Assembly: GCA_902470365.1 (NCBI GenBank)
Contig: CABRFZ010000004.1
Span: 1-64,000, forward strand
Length of the DNA: 64,000 bases
Origin: an uncultured Collinsella sp.
GTDB taxonomy: Bacteria; Actinomycetota; Coriobacteriia; Coriobacteriales; Coriobacteriaceae
Direction: 5' to 3'
The translations under genes and the position numbers were made by a program. The stretch's first letter is position 1; the number at the start of each line of letters is the position of its first letter. Of this stretch, positions 17,374 through 26,329 are shown piece after piece. A model generated the notes under the pieces. The model saw only the letters and a list, made by a program, of their open reading frames with translations. It was not told the origin of the DNA and did no database searches.

Positions 17374-18225
17374 ATGCTTAATGGGTGCGCATATATATTG
17401 ACGGTCGACGTGGGCAACACGTTCATTCGCTTTGGCCTGTTTGCAGAGGATTCGGCCGCGGCGCAGGAATGTCCGCTTGCGACGTGCGAGATCACCACGC
17501 CGTCGAGCATCACAGCAGACGAGGCACGCATGCGTCTCGTGCAGGTCATGGCCGCACTGGCGGTCGATGCGGGCATGCCGGGTGCGCTTGTGCCCGCGGC
17601 TGCTGTGCTGAGCTGCGTGGTCCCGGCGCTCGAGCGCCCGTGGAAGGAAGCGCTTTCCCGTACCTGCACGGGGCGCGTGCTCACCGTGGGGCCGGGCCTC
17701 AAGACTGGCATACCCGTGCACTACGATGACCCGGCCGAGATCGGCCCCGACCGCATCGCCGATGCCGTGGCGGCCCGCGCCGTCTACGGCTCGCCGTGCA
17801 TCGTGATTGACCTGGGCACGACGACCAATATCGAGGTCATCGACGCGCACGGTACCTTTGTCGGCGGTGTTATCGCGCCGGGGCTGGCCCTCGGCGCCCG
17901 CTCGCTTTCGGCGGCAGCAGCGCGCCTGCCTCAGGTCGAGCCCTCGGCGCCGACACACGTCATCGGCCGCAACACGCGCGAGGCCATGCGCTCGGGCGTG
18001 GTTTTGGGCGAGGTGGCCCGCATCGACGGCATGCTCGACATGGTGCTTGCCGAGATGCGCGCGACCAAGGCCGCGGGGGAGGGCGATGTGCCCATCGTCA
18101 TTACCGGCGACGATGCCGAGGCGCTTGCGGCGCTGGTCGGCCATAGCCTGACGGTCGACGATGCGCTGACGCTGCGGGGTCTCGCCGAGCTCTACCACAT
18201 CAACCAAAAGCCCCGCCGCGCGTAG
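17374..18225 (+). CDS. coaX: Type III pantothenate kinase
   Basis: 283 residues, ATG at 17374 with AAAGGAG 8 nt upstream. Phosphorylates pantothenate in CoA synthesis. ASKHA-fold motifs: LTVDVGNTFIRFGLF (phosphate 1), GPDRIADAVAARAVYG, IVIDLGTTTNIEVID and GGVIAPGLALGARSLSAAAARLP, all typical of CoaX. Type III enzymes are not feedback-inhibited by CoA. The dCMP deaminase gene follows 83 nt later. Confidence 0.93.
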   Translation: MLNGCAYILTVDVGNTFIRFGLFAEDSAAAQECPLATCEITTPSSITADEARMRLVQVMAALAVDAGMPGALVPAAAVLSCVVPALERPWKEALSRTCTGRVLTVGPGLKTGIPVHYDDPAEIGPDRIADAVAARAVYGSPCIVIDLGTTTNIEVIDAHGTFVGGVIAPGLALGARSLSAAAARLPQVEPSAPTHVIGRNTREAMRSGVVLGEVARIDGMLDMVLAEMRATKAAGEGDVPIVITGDDAEALAALVGHSLTVDDALTLRGLAELYHINQKPRRA

Positions 18226-18308
18226 GACAAGGAAGTCGGTGGGATAAGCGCCCCTACTTTTCACCTGCTACAATGGGTCAAAATGTTGCGATTACGGAGG
18301 TGTCTGCC

Positions 18309-18833
18309 ATGTCGGACGATCTTCATCAAACCGCGTCGGGCAAGCGCCGCGACGTTATTAGCTGGGATGAGTTCTTTATGAGCGTGGCCATCGCCGCGCA
18401 GCGCCGCAGTAAGGACCCCAACACGCAGGTGGGCGCGTGCATCGCCAACACCAACCACCGCATCCTTTCGGTGGGCTACAACGGTACGCCCTCGGCGCTC
18501 AACGACGACTTTTTCCCGTGGGGCACGAGCGACGACCCGCTGCAGGACAAGCATAACTACGTGGTCCATGCCGAGGCAAACGCCGTGCTTAACTACCGCG
18601 GCTCGCTCAAAGACCTCGAGGGTTCCACAGTCTACGTCACGCTGTTCCCGTGCCACGACTGCGCCAAGATTCTGGCGCAGGTAGGTGTAGGCGAGGTTGT
18701 CTACCTGGACAATAAGTATGCCGATACCGATGACGGCCGTATCAGCCGCCGCATTCTCGACTCCTGCGGCATCAGCTACCGCCAGGTCATCGTCGATGTC
18801 CAGATCGGTACCGGGGGACAGGCTCAGCAGTAA
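18309..18833 (+). CDS. dCMP deaminase (ComEB-like)
   Basis: 174 residues from ATG 18309, which has ACGGAGG upstream; an in-frame ATG at 18273 has no site. Converts dCMP to dUMP for thymidylate synthesis. Zinc-site motifs: VVHAEANAVLNY (HAE) and TLFPCHDCAKILAQ (PCxxC). SKDPNTQVGACI and the YNGTP segment fit the dCMP-deaminase branch of the cytidine-deaminase superfamily. Confidence 0.9.
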   Translation: MSDDLHQTASGKRRDVISWDEFFMSVAIAAQRRSKDPNTQVGACIANTNHRILSVGYNGTPSALNDDFFPWGTSDDPLQDKHNYVVHAEANAVLNYRGSLKDLEGSTVYVTLFPCHDCAKILAQVGVGEVVYLDNKYADTDDGRISRRILDSCGISYRQVIVDVQIGTGGQAQQ

Positions 18834-18872
18834 TATGCGTTGTCGCTATCTGACGACGAACGCAGCTCAAAG

Positions 18873-18894
18873 AGCCCCGTCCCAAATTGACTAC
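18873..18894. repeat. Single arm of the 17191-17315 repeat family
   Basis: Carries AGCCCCGTCCCAAATTGACT and two more bases, nearly identical to part of the right arm at 17293-17314. There is no partner arm nearby, so this looks like a decayed or half element. Confidence 0.65.
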
Positions 18895-19004
18895 TCGTGA
18901 AAGTCGCGTCTGCGCGCATGGACGGCTCGTGAGCGGGTACATGGCTGTAGTAACATAGCTTCTGTCCGCGGGCGTGCCCGCGTTATTGTGAGAAAGGAGC
19001 CCCT

Positions 19005-19283
19005 GTGGCTGTTAACGAAGAGCTGCTTAAGAAGGTTCTTGAAGAGATTCGCCCCAACCTGCAGGCCGACGGCGGCGATATGGAGTATGTGGGCGTCGAC
19101 GACGAGGGTGTCGTCAAGCTGGAACTGCAGGGCGCCTGCGCCGGCTGCCCCATGAGCTCGCTGACTCTTTCCATGGGTATCGAGCGCATCCTGAAGGAGC
19201 ACGTGCCCGGCGTTACCCGCGTCGAGCAGGTCAATGCTTCCGGCGAGGCCGAGGACCTGTACGACGAGTACGCGCCGTTCTAA
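19005..19283 (+). CDS. NifU C-terminal-domain iron-sulfur carrier
   Basis: 92 residues, GTG start at 19005 with AGAAAGGAGC upstream. It is only the NifU-C/NfuA-type domain: LLKKVLEEIRPNLQADGGDMEYVGVDDEGVV followed by LQGACAGCPMSS with the CxxC that holds a [4Fe-4S] cluster, then the usual GIERILKEHVPGV. It probably transfers clusters to iron-sulfur proteins; the activase fusions in this window would be plausible clients (inference). Confidence 0.9.
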   Translation: MAVNEELLKKVLEEIRPNLQADGGDMEYVGVDDEGVVKLELQGACAGCPMSSLTLSMGIERILKEHVPGVTRVEQVNASGEAEDLYDEYAPF

Positions 19284-19329
19284 GATGCGAAAGCTGCGGA
19301 CGGTACGCTCCGCATAGACGTCACGCCCA

Positions 19330-19370
19330 AATATGCGGCTGCGAGCACAAGGCCCGCGGCCGCATTTGTA
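19330..19370 (+). terminator. Terminator between nifU-like gene and lgt
   Basis: Stem ATGCGGC / GCCGCAT with inner pairing, ending in TTTGT; it sits 47 nt after the nifU-like stop. Confidence 0.5.
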
Positions 19371-19391
19371 TGTAGGGAGCAGGGGATCGAT

Positions 19392-20213
19392 ATGCTCAAC
19401 GACCTCTACCATATGCTTGACCCCGTTGCGATCTCGGCGGGCCCCATCACGATCTACTGGTACGGTCTGGCCTATGTGGTCGGCGCTCTGCTCACGGCGG
19501 TCGTTATGTACCGCACGCAGCGTCGTTGGGGCTTCGACATCACGATCGATGACCTGACGAGCGTCGTGGTCGGCGCGGTCTTTGGCCTCATCATCGGCGC
19601 GCGCCTGTTCTACGTCGTCTTTTACGGCGATGGCTACTATTGGACTCACCCGCTCGAGATCTTTGCCACCAACGAGGGCGGCATGAGCTTCCACGGTGGC
19701 CTGGTGGGCGGCATCTTGGGCGGCATCATCGTGTGCCGCATGTACAAGCTTGATGCATGGACCGTCGCCGACCTTGCCGTGATCGGCGCCCCGCTGGCCC
19801 TGTGCCTGGGCCGTTGTGCCAATTTCGTCAACGGTGAGCTGTGGGGTAAGCCGACCGATCTGCCCTGGGGTGTGGTCTTTGGCGGCACCGCGGGCGATAT
19901 GCCGCGTCATCCTTCCCAGCTCTATGAGGCATTCCTAGAGGGCGTCGTGCTCTTCTGTATTTTGCAGGTGCTCAGCCGCAAAAAGCCGCTGCTGCCCCAG
20001 GGTACATTTATGGGCGTGTTCGTGATGGGGTACGGCATCGTCCGCTTTCTCGTTGAGTTCGTGCGCGTGCCCGATGCCCAGCTGGGTTATCTGCTGGGAG
20101 GCGTCATCACCATGGGTCAGCTGCTGAGCTTGCCGCTCGTGATCGCCGGCCTAGCGCTCATCATCTTCGCCCGACACCGCAATCGCCCCCAGCGCATCTA
20201 CCTCGACGCCTAA
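19392..20213 (+). CDS. lgt: Prolipoprotein diacylglyceryl transferase
   Basis: 273 residues, seven membrane segments. Transfers diacylglycerol from phosphatidylglycerol to lipobox Cys at the outer face of the membrane, the first step of lipoprotein maturation. Key sites: GGMSFHGGLVGG (His), the Lgt signature GRCANFVNGELWG, PRHPSQLYEA, and YGIVRFLVEFVR (Arg). The usual GRxGNF reads GRCANF, a mild Gly to Ala change in the signature; the Arg and Asn are kept, so it should be active. Confidence 0.95.
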   Translation: MLNDLYHMLDPVAISAGPITIYWYGLAYVVGALLTAVVMYRTQRRWGFDITIDDLTSVVVGAVFGLIIGARLFYVVFYGDGYYWTHPLEIFATNEGGMSFHGGLVGGILGGIIVCRMYKLDAWTVADLAVIGAPLALCLGRCANFVNGELWGKPTDLPWGVVFGGTAGDMPRHPSQLYEAFLEGVVLFCILQVLSRKKPLLPQGTFMGVFVMGYGIVRFLVEFVRVPDAQLGYLLGGVITMGQLLSLPLVIAGLALIIFARHRNRPQRIYLDA

Positions 20214-20214
20214 C

Positions 20215-20257
20215 CAAGACCACCACAAAGGGGACAGGCACCTTTGTGGTGGTCTTG
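20215..20257. repeat. Hairpin behind lgt, GGGACAGG family
   Basis: Perfect 15-bp stem CAAGACCACCACAAA / TTTGTGGTGGTCTTG around GGGGACAGGCACC, 1 nt after the lgt stop. It could also end transcription. Confidence 0.8.
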
Positions 20258-20293
20258 CCGAGTTTGATAGGTTTCTAGAAAGGCTTTCGGACT

Positions 20294-22477
20294 GTGAAGG
20301 ATCCCGACCTCTCCACAACGGCTGCGCGCGACGCTGCCCGCATCGTCTGGTTTAAGCGCTACCCCGCCAAGCAGACGCTCATCGCATTTTTGCTCGCGCT
20401 GTTGGCGACCACGGCGTTTTCCATCGATCCCGCCCCGGTGTCGAGCAACGCAGTCTTGGCGATTGACCCCAAAGCCTCGGGCATGCTGTACGTGTGCTAC
20501 GAGGTGCTCCTCTCGTTTGCCGGCCATACCGACGCGGTCATGCTGCTTGCGCTTGCCTGCCTGCTCACGCTGCCGTTTCGCTACGTATTCTTTGGCCGCG
20601 GCGACGCTTGGCGTCCCTCGGTGATCCTTCCGTCGCTGTTCTTTGCCGTCTGCATGGTGTTTGGCCGCAGCTACGACCTCACCGATTCGGCCGAGATCGT
20701 GCTCGGCGACAAGGCCCGCATCATCTGCGCCTGGATAGGCGGTGCGGGCTGGATGCTCTTGGCGGTCGTTGCCTTCTACCTTGCCTTTGAGTGTCTAGAT
20801 TGGCTGAGCTCTCGGCGCATTCCGTTTTCCGAAGCGCACTTTGGCCGCGTATGGCGTGTGGCTCACGCCGTGCTCTCGGTCCATCCCTTTGCCGGGCCCT
20901 TCCTGGTGCTTATGGTCGCTTGGGCGCCCACGCTCATCGCTTCGCTGCCCGGCCTTTTTATGGGAGATACGGGTGCGCAGATTCGCCAGTGGTTCAACTA
21001 CCCCAACGGCACGAGTGACTACCTGCGTCTGCTCAATCCCAATGTGTTGCTCAACGGACATCACCCCGTGGCGCACACGGCTATCATCGGTTCGTGCGTC
21101 CAGCTGGGGCTTTCGCTGTTCAATAGCGCCAACGCAGGTCTTGCCATCTATACCTGCGCCCAGTTCGTCATTACGGCCGCCTGCATGGCCTATTCCATCT
21201 CGTCGCTGCGCAAGCTGGGCGTGAGCCTGCCGGTCCGCGGCGTGATCTTGCTGTTCTTTGTGTTTATGCCCATGTTCTCCAACTACGCGGCGCTGCTTAC
21301 CAAAGATGTGCTGTTTGCCGACGCGTTTTTAGTGCTGTTGGTGCAGACCGTGAAGCTCGTAGCCTGCGGCCTGCCCCGTCGCGATGACAATGCCGAGCGT
21401 GCGGGCGAACAGAGGCCCGTGCTCTTTGCGCGCCATGACTGGCTGCTGCTCGCTCTGGGCGCCATGGGTTCCACGTTTCTGCGCAACGGCGGCCTGGTGT
21501 TTCCCCTGGCGGCATGCGTGATCGCGGCGGCGTTTTGCGCATGGGACGCGCATGTGGCTCATCGTGCAGCCAAGCAGGCCGGTGCTGCGCCTTCGGGCGC
21601 CATCCCGCGTTTCCGCTGGGTGGGAGTTCTTGCGGTGCTTGCACTCTGCCTTGCCTCCAATATGTACTTCACCAAGGTCTTTATGCCGGCGCACGACATC
21701 ACGCCTGGTTCCAAGCGCGAAATCCTCTCGATTCCGTTCCAGCAGACGGCTCGTTTCGTCCAAAAGCACGACGGCCTCAACTCGGGCGTCAACCCCACGG
21801 TTAAGGAGGACGGCACCATCGTGGAGGCTCCTTGCGACGGCTTGGTGACCGACGAAGAGCGTGCCGTGATCGACCGTGTGCTCAAGTACGAGAACCTGGG
21901 CCGCCGTTACAACCCGGATAAGTCGGATGCCGTCAAAAACTGCTTCAATGAGTACGCCTCGCAGGAGGACATCAAGGCCTATTTTGAGGTGTGGGCCCAG
22001 ATGTTCAAAAAGGACCCCGAGTGCTATATCTCGGCGCTCATCAATAACTACTATGGGTATTTTTATCCGAGCGCTCGCGACGCATGGGTCTACAGCACGG
22101 CGCGCAGTGCCGAGATCATGGCGAAGCCCGATAACCTCAAGTACTTCGACTTCCATCCGGTCGATAGCAAGGTTGTGCGCTGGTGCGACCACCTGATCAA
22201 CCTGTACCGTGTGGCGGTGCAGCGCATCCCGTTTATCTCGCTCACCATGAGCTCGGCCACCTATGTGTGGATCATGATCGCCGTGGTGGTCTATCTGCTA
22301 CGTCGTCATTCGTGGCGCGGGCTGGCCATTTGGGTGCCGCTGCTGGGCGTGCTCGCCGTGTGCCTGATCGGTCCCTGCAACGGCTCGACCTACATGCGCT
22401 ACCTGTATCCGGTCATCTCCTGCATGCCCTTTGCCATCGGCGCCACCATCACCCGCAGCGACCTCCTCTGGTCCTAA
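20294..22477 (+). CDS. Large polytopic membrane protein, DUF6020-like
   Basis: 727 residues, GTG start at 20294 with a weak site. About 12-14 membrane segments: hydrophobic stretches at ~28-45, 85-100, 110-125, 145-170, 205-225 and more up to the C-terminus, with a large polar loop at ~480-620. The loop after the fifth segment (GLFMGDTGAQIRQWFNYPNG, then NGHHPVAHTAIIGS) resembles the acidic/His external loop of GT-C glycosyltransferases. My best match is the DUF6020 family, membrane proteins of Firmicutes and Coriobacteria with suspected glycosyltransferase fold. Substrate unknown. Confidence 0.65.
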   Translation: MKDPDLSTTAARDAARIVWFKRYPAKQTLIAFLLALLATTAFSIDPAPVSSNAVLAIDPKASGMLYVCYEVLLSFAGHTDAVMLLALACLLTLPFRYVFFGRGDAWRPSVILPSLFFAVCMVFGRSYDLTDSAEIVLGDKARIICAWIGGAGWMLLAVVAFYLAFECLDWLSSRRIPFSEAHFGRVWRVAHAVLSVHPFAGPFLVLMVAWAPTLIASLPGLFMGDTGAQIRQWFNYPNGTSDYLRLLNPNVLLNGHHPVAHTAIIGSCVQLGLSLFNSANAGLAIYTCAQFVITAACMAYSISSLRKLGVSLPVRGVILLFFVFMPMFSNYAALLTKDVLFADAFLVLLVQTVKLVACGLPRRDDNAERAGEQRPVLFARHDWLLLALGAMGSTFLRNGGLVFPLAACVIAAAFCAWDAHVAHRAAKQAGAAPSGAIPRFRWVGVLAVLALCLASNMYFTKVFMPAHDITPGSKREILSIPFQQTARFVQKHDGLNSGVNPTVKEDGTIVEAPCDGLVTDEERAVIDRVLKYENLGRRYNPDKSDAVKNCFNEYASQEDIKAYFEVWAQMFKKDPECYISALINNYYGYFYPSARDAWVYSTARSAEIMAKPDNLKYFDFHPVDSKVVRWCDHLINLYRVAVQRIPFISLTMSSATYVWIMIAVVVYLLRRHSWRGLAIWVPLLGVLAVCLIGPCNGSTYMRYLYPVISCMPFAIGATITRSDLLWS

Positions 22478-22512
22478 TTTGGTGCAAAGGGGACAGGTTA
22501 CTTTGCACCAAA
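22478..22512. repeat. Hairpin behind the DUF6020-like gene, GGGACAGG family
   Basis: Perfect 12-bp stem TTTGGTGCAAAG / CTTTGCACCAAA around GGGACAGGTTA, starting right after the stop codon. The copy at 60196-60228 shares its right arm. Confidence 0.8.
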
Positions 22513-22642
22513 GGGTGGCATCATCACGACGCCTTCATTTTGGGGTTTATCTCGCAGGCCAGTAGGTATATCATAACGACGTTTGTTTATATTGCCCGAG
22601 CATCTGCGCTGGGCTTTAGGTCGAAACCGATAGGAGACACGT

Positions 22643-23449
22643 ATGTCCGGACACTCTAAGTGGGCCACAACCAAGCATCGTAAGGGCGCGCAGGACGCCA
22701 AGCGTTCCGCCCTCTTCTCCAAGCTGAGCCGCAACATCACCGTTGCTGCCCGTCTCGGCGGCGACCCGCTGCCCGAGAACAACGCCAGCCTCGCCGCTGC
22801 CGTTGCTAAGGCCAAGGCTCAGTCCATGCCCAAGGACAAGATCAAGTCCGCTATCGACAAGGCCTTCGGTTCGGGTGCCGATGCCGCCGTCTACGAGAAC
22901 ATCGTGTACGAGGGCTACGGTCCCGCCGGTGTCGCCGTCTACGTTGACTGCCTGACCGACAACCGCAACCGCACCGCCGCTGATGTCCGTTCCGCCTTCT
23001 CCCACGCTGGTGGTAACCTGGGCACCTCCGGCTCTGTCGCCTTCCAGTTTGAGCGCAAGGGCCAGATCGTCGTCGCCAAGGAGATCCTGGACGAGAACGC
23101 CAAGAAGGAGACCATGATCGCCAACGGTCCTGCCGGTGACGAGGATGAGTTCATGATGGCCATCGCCGAGGCCGGTGGCGAGGACTACGAGGACGCCGGC
23201 GAGGAGTGGATTGTCTGGACCGCTGCTAACGACGTCATGGCTGTCTCCAAGGCACTCGAGGAGCAGGGCATCCAGGTCAAGGGCTCCGAGACCACCATGG
23301 TCCCGACCACCCCGACGGAGATCTCCGGTACCGACGCCAAGAAGGTCCAGCGCCTTATCGACCGTCTTGAGGAGCTCGACGACGTCCAGGACGTCTACAG
23401 CACCATGGATATGACCGACGAGGTCATCGCTGCCCTCGAGGAGGAGTAG
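22643..23449 (+). CDS. yebC: YebC/PmpR-family protein
   Basis: 268 residues with TAGGAGAC before the ATG. N-terminal MSGHSKWATTKHRKGAQDAKR and SMPKDKIKSAIDKA are the family signature; the rest follows the usual three-domain layout (GPAGVAVYVDCLTDNRNRT, then GNLGTSGSVAFQFERKG). Family members have been described both as transcription regulators and as translation factors easing ribosome stalling. It is somewhat longer than the usual ~240-250 residues because of an acidic insert near 165-185 (GGEDYEDAGEEW). Stand-alone; ruvC is not adjacent. Confidence 0.93.
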   Translation: MSGHSKWATTKHRKGAQDAKRSALFSKLSRNITVAARLGGDPLPENNASLAAAVAKAKAQSMPKDKIKSAIDKAFGSGADAAVYENIVYEGYGPAGVAVYVDCLTDNRNRTAADVRSAFSHAGGNLGTSGSVAFQFERKGQIVVAKEILDENAKKETMIANGPAGDEDEFMMAIAEAGGEDYEDAGEEWIVWTAANDVMAVSKALEEQGIQVKGSETTMVPTTPTEISGTDAKKVQRLIDRLEELDDVQDVYSTMDMTDEVIAALEEE

Positions 23450-23518
23450 CGCCCACACGGGTTAAGCCGTGCATATCTGGGCATAATGAAGCGAGCATGC
23501 AAGCCTCGTGGAATAGAT

Positions 23519-23562
23519 GAGCCGGATCCGCGTGCGTACAGCACCGGACCCGGCTCTTTTAT
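23519..23562 (+). terminator. Terminator of yebC
   Basis: Stem GAGCCGGATCCG / CGGACCCGGCTC followed by TTTTA, 70 nt after the stop. Confidence 0.8.
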
Positions 23563-23614
23563 AATGATGCGAACCGTTTTGCATTCTGTGGACCGAAACC
23601 TGAAGGGAGCGCGC

Positions 23615-24160
23615 GTGCGCGTACTCAAACGAGCCCTAGCGATCGTGTATCTTGCCGCCGCCATCGTGGCGCTGGGTACGCTTGTCTGCCAGTTCTGGGG
23701 ACCGTATACGTATCGCTTTATGCTGCTGTTGCGTGACACCATGCCTCGCGTCGTCGTTACGGTGTGCGCCGCTATCGTGGCGCTTGGCGTGCTCATCGGT
23801 TTTTTCCGCCTGATGTTCGCGCGTCGCGAGCCGTCCTGCGTGCATCCGGCGGGGGAGCGCAATATCGAGGTCACGCTCGCAGCGCTTTCCTCGTGCGCCC
23901 GTGCCGCGGCAGAGTGCGATGATCGCGTGATGGTTGAGCATATCGAGGCACGCGTTCAAGGCTCCGACGAGTCGCGCGTTCGTTTTAAGGTCGAGGCCAT
24001 CGCGCTCGATGACAAGGACGTTGCCGCTCTTGCCACCTCGATGCAGCAGCGCATCGAGAAGGCCTGCGACACCATGCTCGGCACGCCGGGCACGACCGCG
24101 CGCGTCCGTTTTTTGCCGTCCAAGACTACCGTCCAGACCGTGGAGGTTTCCGGTGAGTGA
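23615..24160 (+). CDS. AmaP-like alkaline shock membrane anchor protein
   Basis: 181 residues from the GTG at 23615, which has GAAGGGAGC at the right distance; a longer in-frame reading upstream overlaps the yebC terminator. Two N-terminal membrane segments (LKRALAIVYLAAAIVALG and RVVVTVCAAIVALGVLIGFF) precede a cytoplasmic domain of ~110 residues with NIEVTLAALSSCARAA, VRFKVEAIAL and a final VRFLPSKTTVQTVEV, an Asp23-like alpha/beta pattern. In staphylococci AmaP anchors Asp23 to the membrane. Its stop overlaps the next gene and asp23 follows, which supports the assignment. Confidence 0.75.
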   Translation: MRVLKRALAIVYLAAAIVALGTLVCQFWGPYTYRFMLLLRDTMPRVVVTVCAAIVALGVLIGFFRLMFARREPSCVHPAGERNIEVTLAALSSCARAAAECDDRVMVEHIEARVQGSDESRVRFKVEAIALDDKDVAALATSMQQRIEKACDTMLGTPGTTARVRFLPSKTTVQTVEVSGE

Positions 24161-24530
24161 TACCAACCAAGACAAGACCGCCCGCACGCCGCGCCTGACG
24201 ATCGACCAGAACGCTACGCCGGCAGGCGAGTCCGCCGACACCAAGCCCGAGGCCGGCGAGCAGCACGACAGCGCCGACAACGACTTTGACGAGGCCATGG
24301 GTCTCATCAAAGGTACGGGCGCTGCTATCTGGAGCTACGCCGTGCGCCACCCCAATACTACGCTCGGCGCCTTGGCAGGCTTTATCCTCGCCGTGCTGGT
24401 ACTTACGTTGGGTCTGTGGGACACGCTCGTCATCGCATTCTTTGTGCTGATCGGCGCCGTGATCGGCCAGATTCGCGACGGCGAGAACGGTATCGTCAAC
24501 TTCTTCGGCCGTCTGTTTAGCGGCCGCTAA
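24153..24530 (+). CDS. DUF2273-like small membrane protein of the Asp23 cluster
   Basis: 125 residues, GTG start overlapping the amaP-like stop by 8 nt, with TGGAGG upstream, indicating translational coupling. The first ~55 residues are polar and acidic (KPEAGEQHDSADNDFDEAMG); the rest has two close membrane segments (TTLGALAGFILAVLVLTLG, DTLVIAFFVLIGAVIGQ) and ends DGENGIVNFFGRLFSGR. This two-helix hairpin with GxxxIG is typical of DUF2273, usually found between amaP and asp23. Confidence 0.8.
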   Translation: MSDTNQDKTARTPRLTIDQNATPAGESADTKPEAGEQHDSADNDFDEAMGLIKGTGAAIWSYAVRHPNTTLGALAGFILAVLVLTLGLWDTLVIAFFVLIGAVIGQIRDGENGIVNFFGRLFSGR

Positions 24531-24574
24531 TATGAATTCGACTGTCGCATCCGCGGCAGGCATAAGGAGGAACC

Positions 24575-25099
24575 ATGGCTTTTAACACGAAGGTCGATGT
24601 AGCCGATACCGAGCTCGAGGCGAATGAGGCCGTCGCCGATGCCGGGGACGTGACGCTCGAGGACGAGGCGCTCGTCGAGGCCGAGTCCGATGCGGACGAG
24701 GATAACGAGGAGATGGATGAGGAGGCGGACGAGTCCGAGGACTCGCTGACCTATTCCAACGGCGTGATCGAGAAAATCGTCGCCATGGCCACCCGCGAGG
24801 TGCCGCACGTCCTGGGCATGAAGGGCAACCTCATGCACTTTGTGCAGGAGCAGTTTGGTGCCGAGAACCTGACCAAGGGCGTGACGGTCGAGGTCACCGA
24901 CGACAACCGCGTGGTCGTCAACATCTCGGTCATCATCGAGTACGGCGCCTATGCGCCTGCGATTTTTGACGACGTTAAGGCGCGCGTCACCGAGCGTCTG
25001 GCCGCGATGACCGGCCTTGAGGTGGCAGGCGTCAACCTGCGCATCGAGGATGTCATCACCCCCGAGGAGTACGAGCACCGCACCAGCCAGCACGAGTAA
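24575..25099 (+). CDS. asp23: Asp23/Gls24 envelope stress protein
   Basis: 174 residues, ATG after ATAAGGAGGAACC. The N-terminal ~60 residues are extremely acidic (EADADEDNEEMDEEADESED-like), an unusual extension; the Asp23 domain follows with LTYSNGVIEKIVAMATREVPHVLGMKG, VTVEVTDDNRVVVNISVIIEYGAYAP and VAGVNLRIEDVITPEE. Asp23 proteins coat the membrane and respond to cell-wall stress. It ends an apparent three-gene operon with the AmaP-like and DUF2273 genes. Confidence 0.92.
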   Translation: MAFNTKVDVADTELEANEAVADAGDVTLEDEALVEAESDADEDNEEMDEEADESEDSLTYSNGVIEKIVAMATREVPHVLGMKGNLMHFVQEQFGAENLTKGVTVEVTDDNRVVVNISVIIEYGAYAPAIFDDVKARVTERLAAMTGLEVAGVNLRIEDVITPEEYEHRTSQHE

Positions 25100-25132
25100 C
25101 CTACCAAATAGGGACAGGTTTGTTTCGATAGG
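25100..25132. repeat. Hairpin behind asp23, GGGACAGG family
   Basis: CCTACCAAATAGGGACAGGT continuing to ...GATAGG, closely similar to the copies at 383 and 52461 but with a weakened stem. Confidence 0.7.
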
Positions 25133-25149
25133 TTTTACCTGCGAAAACG

Positions 25150-25193
25150 CTAAACGGTCGACCGCGCAAGCAAAAGTGCGGTCGACCGTTTTC
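25150..25193 (+). terminator. Terminator of the asp23 operon
   Basis: Stem AAACGGTCGACCGC / GCGGTCGACCGTTT with T-run, about 50 nt after the asp23 stop. Confidence 0.88.
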
Positions 25194-25306
25194 TATATGC
25201 CCCCGATGCAGGCATACCGCTCGTCTAACTAAGGGTTGCAATCTTCGCGTTCCGCGTTACCCTAATGGGCGCATTGTTTCCAAATTGTTAACGAAGGGTT
25301 GCCGTA

Positions 25307-26329
25307 ATGGCCGACGAACACGAGACCGAAAGCAAGGCATGGGCGATTGAAGCCGCTGCGGCAGAGGCGGCGTCGCGTGCCGCCGAGGAGATGCATCGTC
25401 CTCCGGTGGTGCCGATGAAGCGCGTTGTCGGTCGCGAGGATATCGAACGTGGCGAGCGCGCCGGCCGCAAGCGCAGCCAGGAGCCAGGCTTTCCGCGCTT
25501 TTTTGCCGAGCTCAATCTGGGCCTGATCCTCACGGCGTTCGCCATTGTGGCCTTTAAAACCCCCAATCACTTTGCCTTCGGCGGCACCTCGGGCGTGTCG
25601 GTCATTCTTTCCACGCTGTTCCCGACTCTGCCCGTCGGCGTCTTTATGTGGATTATCAACGCGGTCCTGGTCATCCTGGGTTTTATCTTTTTGGAGCGCA
25701 AGGCAATCCTTTGGAGCGTCTTTGCCTCGTTTGCGCTTTCGGCCTACGTCTCGCTGTTTGAGCTCTTCATTCCGACGGATGTTTCGATGACAGGCGATAT
25801 GTGGCTCGACCTGTGTTTTGCCGTCATCTTGCCGGCGCTGGGCAGTGCCATTGTCTTTGACATTGGCGCCTCGACGGGCGGCACCGACATCCTTGCCATG
25901 ATTCTCAAACGCCGTACGACACTTGAGATCGGCCGTGCCCTGTTGCTGGTCGATATCGGCATCGTGACCATCGCGGCTTTCCTGTATGGCCCGCGCGTCG
26001 GTCTGTACTGCGTGCTCGGTCTGTTTGCCAAGACGCTCGTGGTCGACAAGGCTATCGAGAGCATTCACCTTCGTAAGGTCTGCACGATCATTTGCTCCGA
26101 GCCCCTTAAGGTCGAGGAGTTTATCGTCAAGCATCTCAACCGCACGGCAACGATCAGCCGTGGCTATGGCGCCTTCTCGGGCAAGTGCGTCACGGTGATT
26201 ATGAGTGTGCTGAGCCGTCGCGAGGCAGTGCAACTGCGCCGCTATACCCGCGAGATTGACCCTGGCGCCTTCATCACCATCGTCGATAGCTCCGAAATCG
26301 TCGGCAAGGGCTTCCGCGGCACGAACTAG
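25307..26329 (+). CDS. YitT-family membrane protein (DUF161 + DUF2179)
   Basis: 340 residues. A polar, Ala/Glu-rich N-terminal ~60 residues is longer than in most YitT proteins. About five to six membrane segments follow, with FGGTSGVSVILSTLFP, WIINAVLVILGFIFLERK and DIGASTGGTDILAMILKR, all diagnostic of the family. The last ~85 residues are the DUF2179 domain (CTIICSEPLKVEEFIVKHLNRTATISRGYGAFSG). Transport role unproven. ATG with AAGGGTTGCCGT upstream, a modest ribosome site. Confidence 0.9.
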   Translation: MADEHETESKAWAIEAAAAEAASRAAEEMHRPPVVPMKRVVGREDIERGERAGRKRSQEPGFPRFFAELNLGLILTAFAIVAFKTPNHFAFGGTSGVSVILSTLFPTLPVGVFMWIINAVLVILGFIFLERKAILWSVFASFALSAYVSLFELFIPTDVSMTGDMWLDLCFAVILPALGSAIVFDIGASTGGTDILAMILKRRTTLEIGRALLLVDIGIVTIAAFLYGPRVGLYCVLGLFAKTLVVDKAIESIHLRKVCTIICSEPLKVEEFIVKHLNRTATISRGYGAFSGKCVTVIMSVLSRREAVQLRRYTREIDPGAFITIVDSSEIVGKGFRGTN

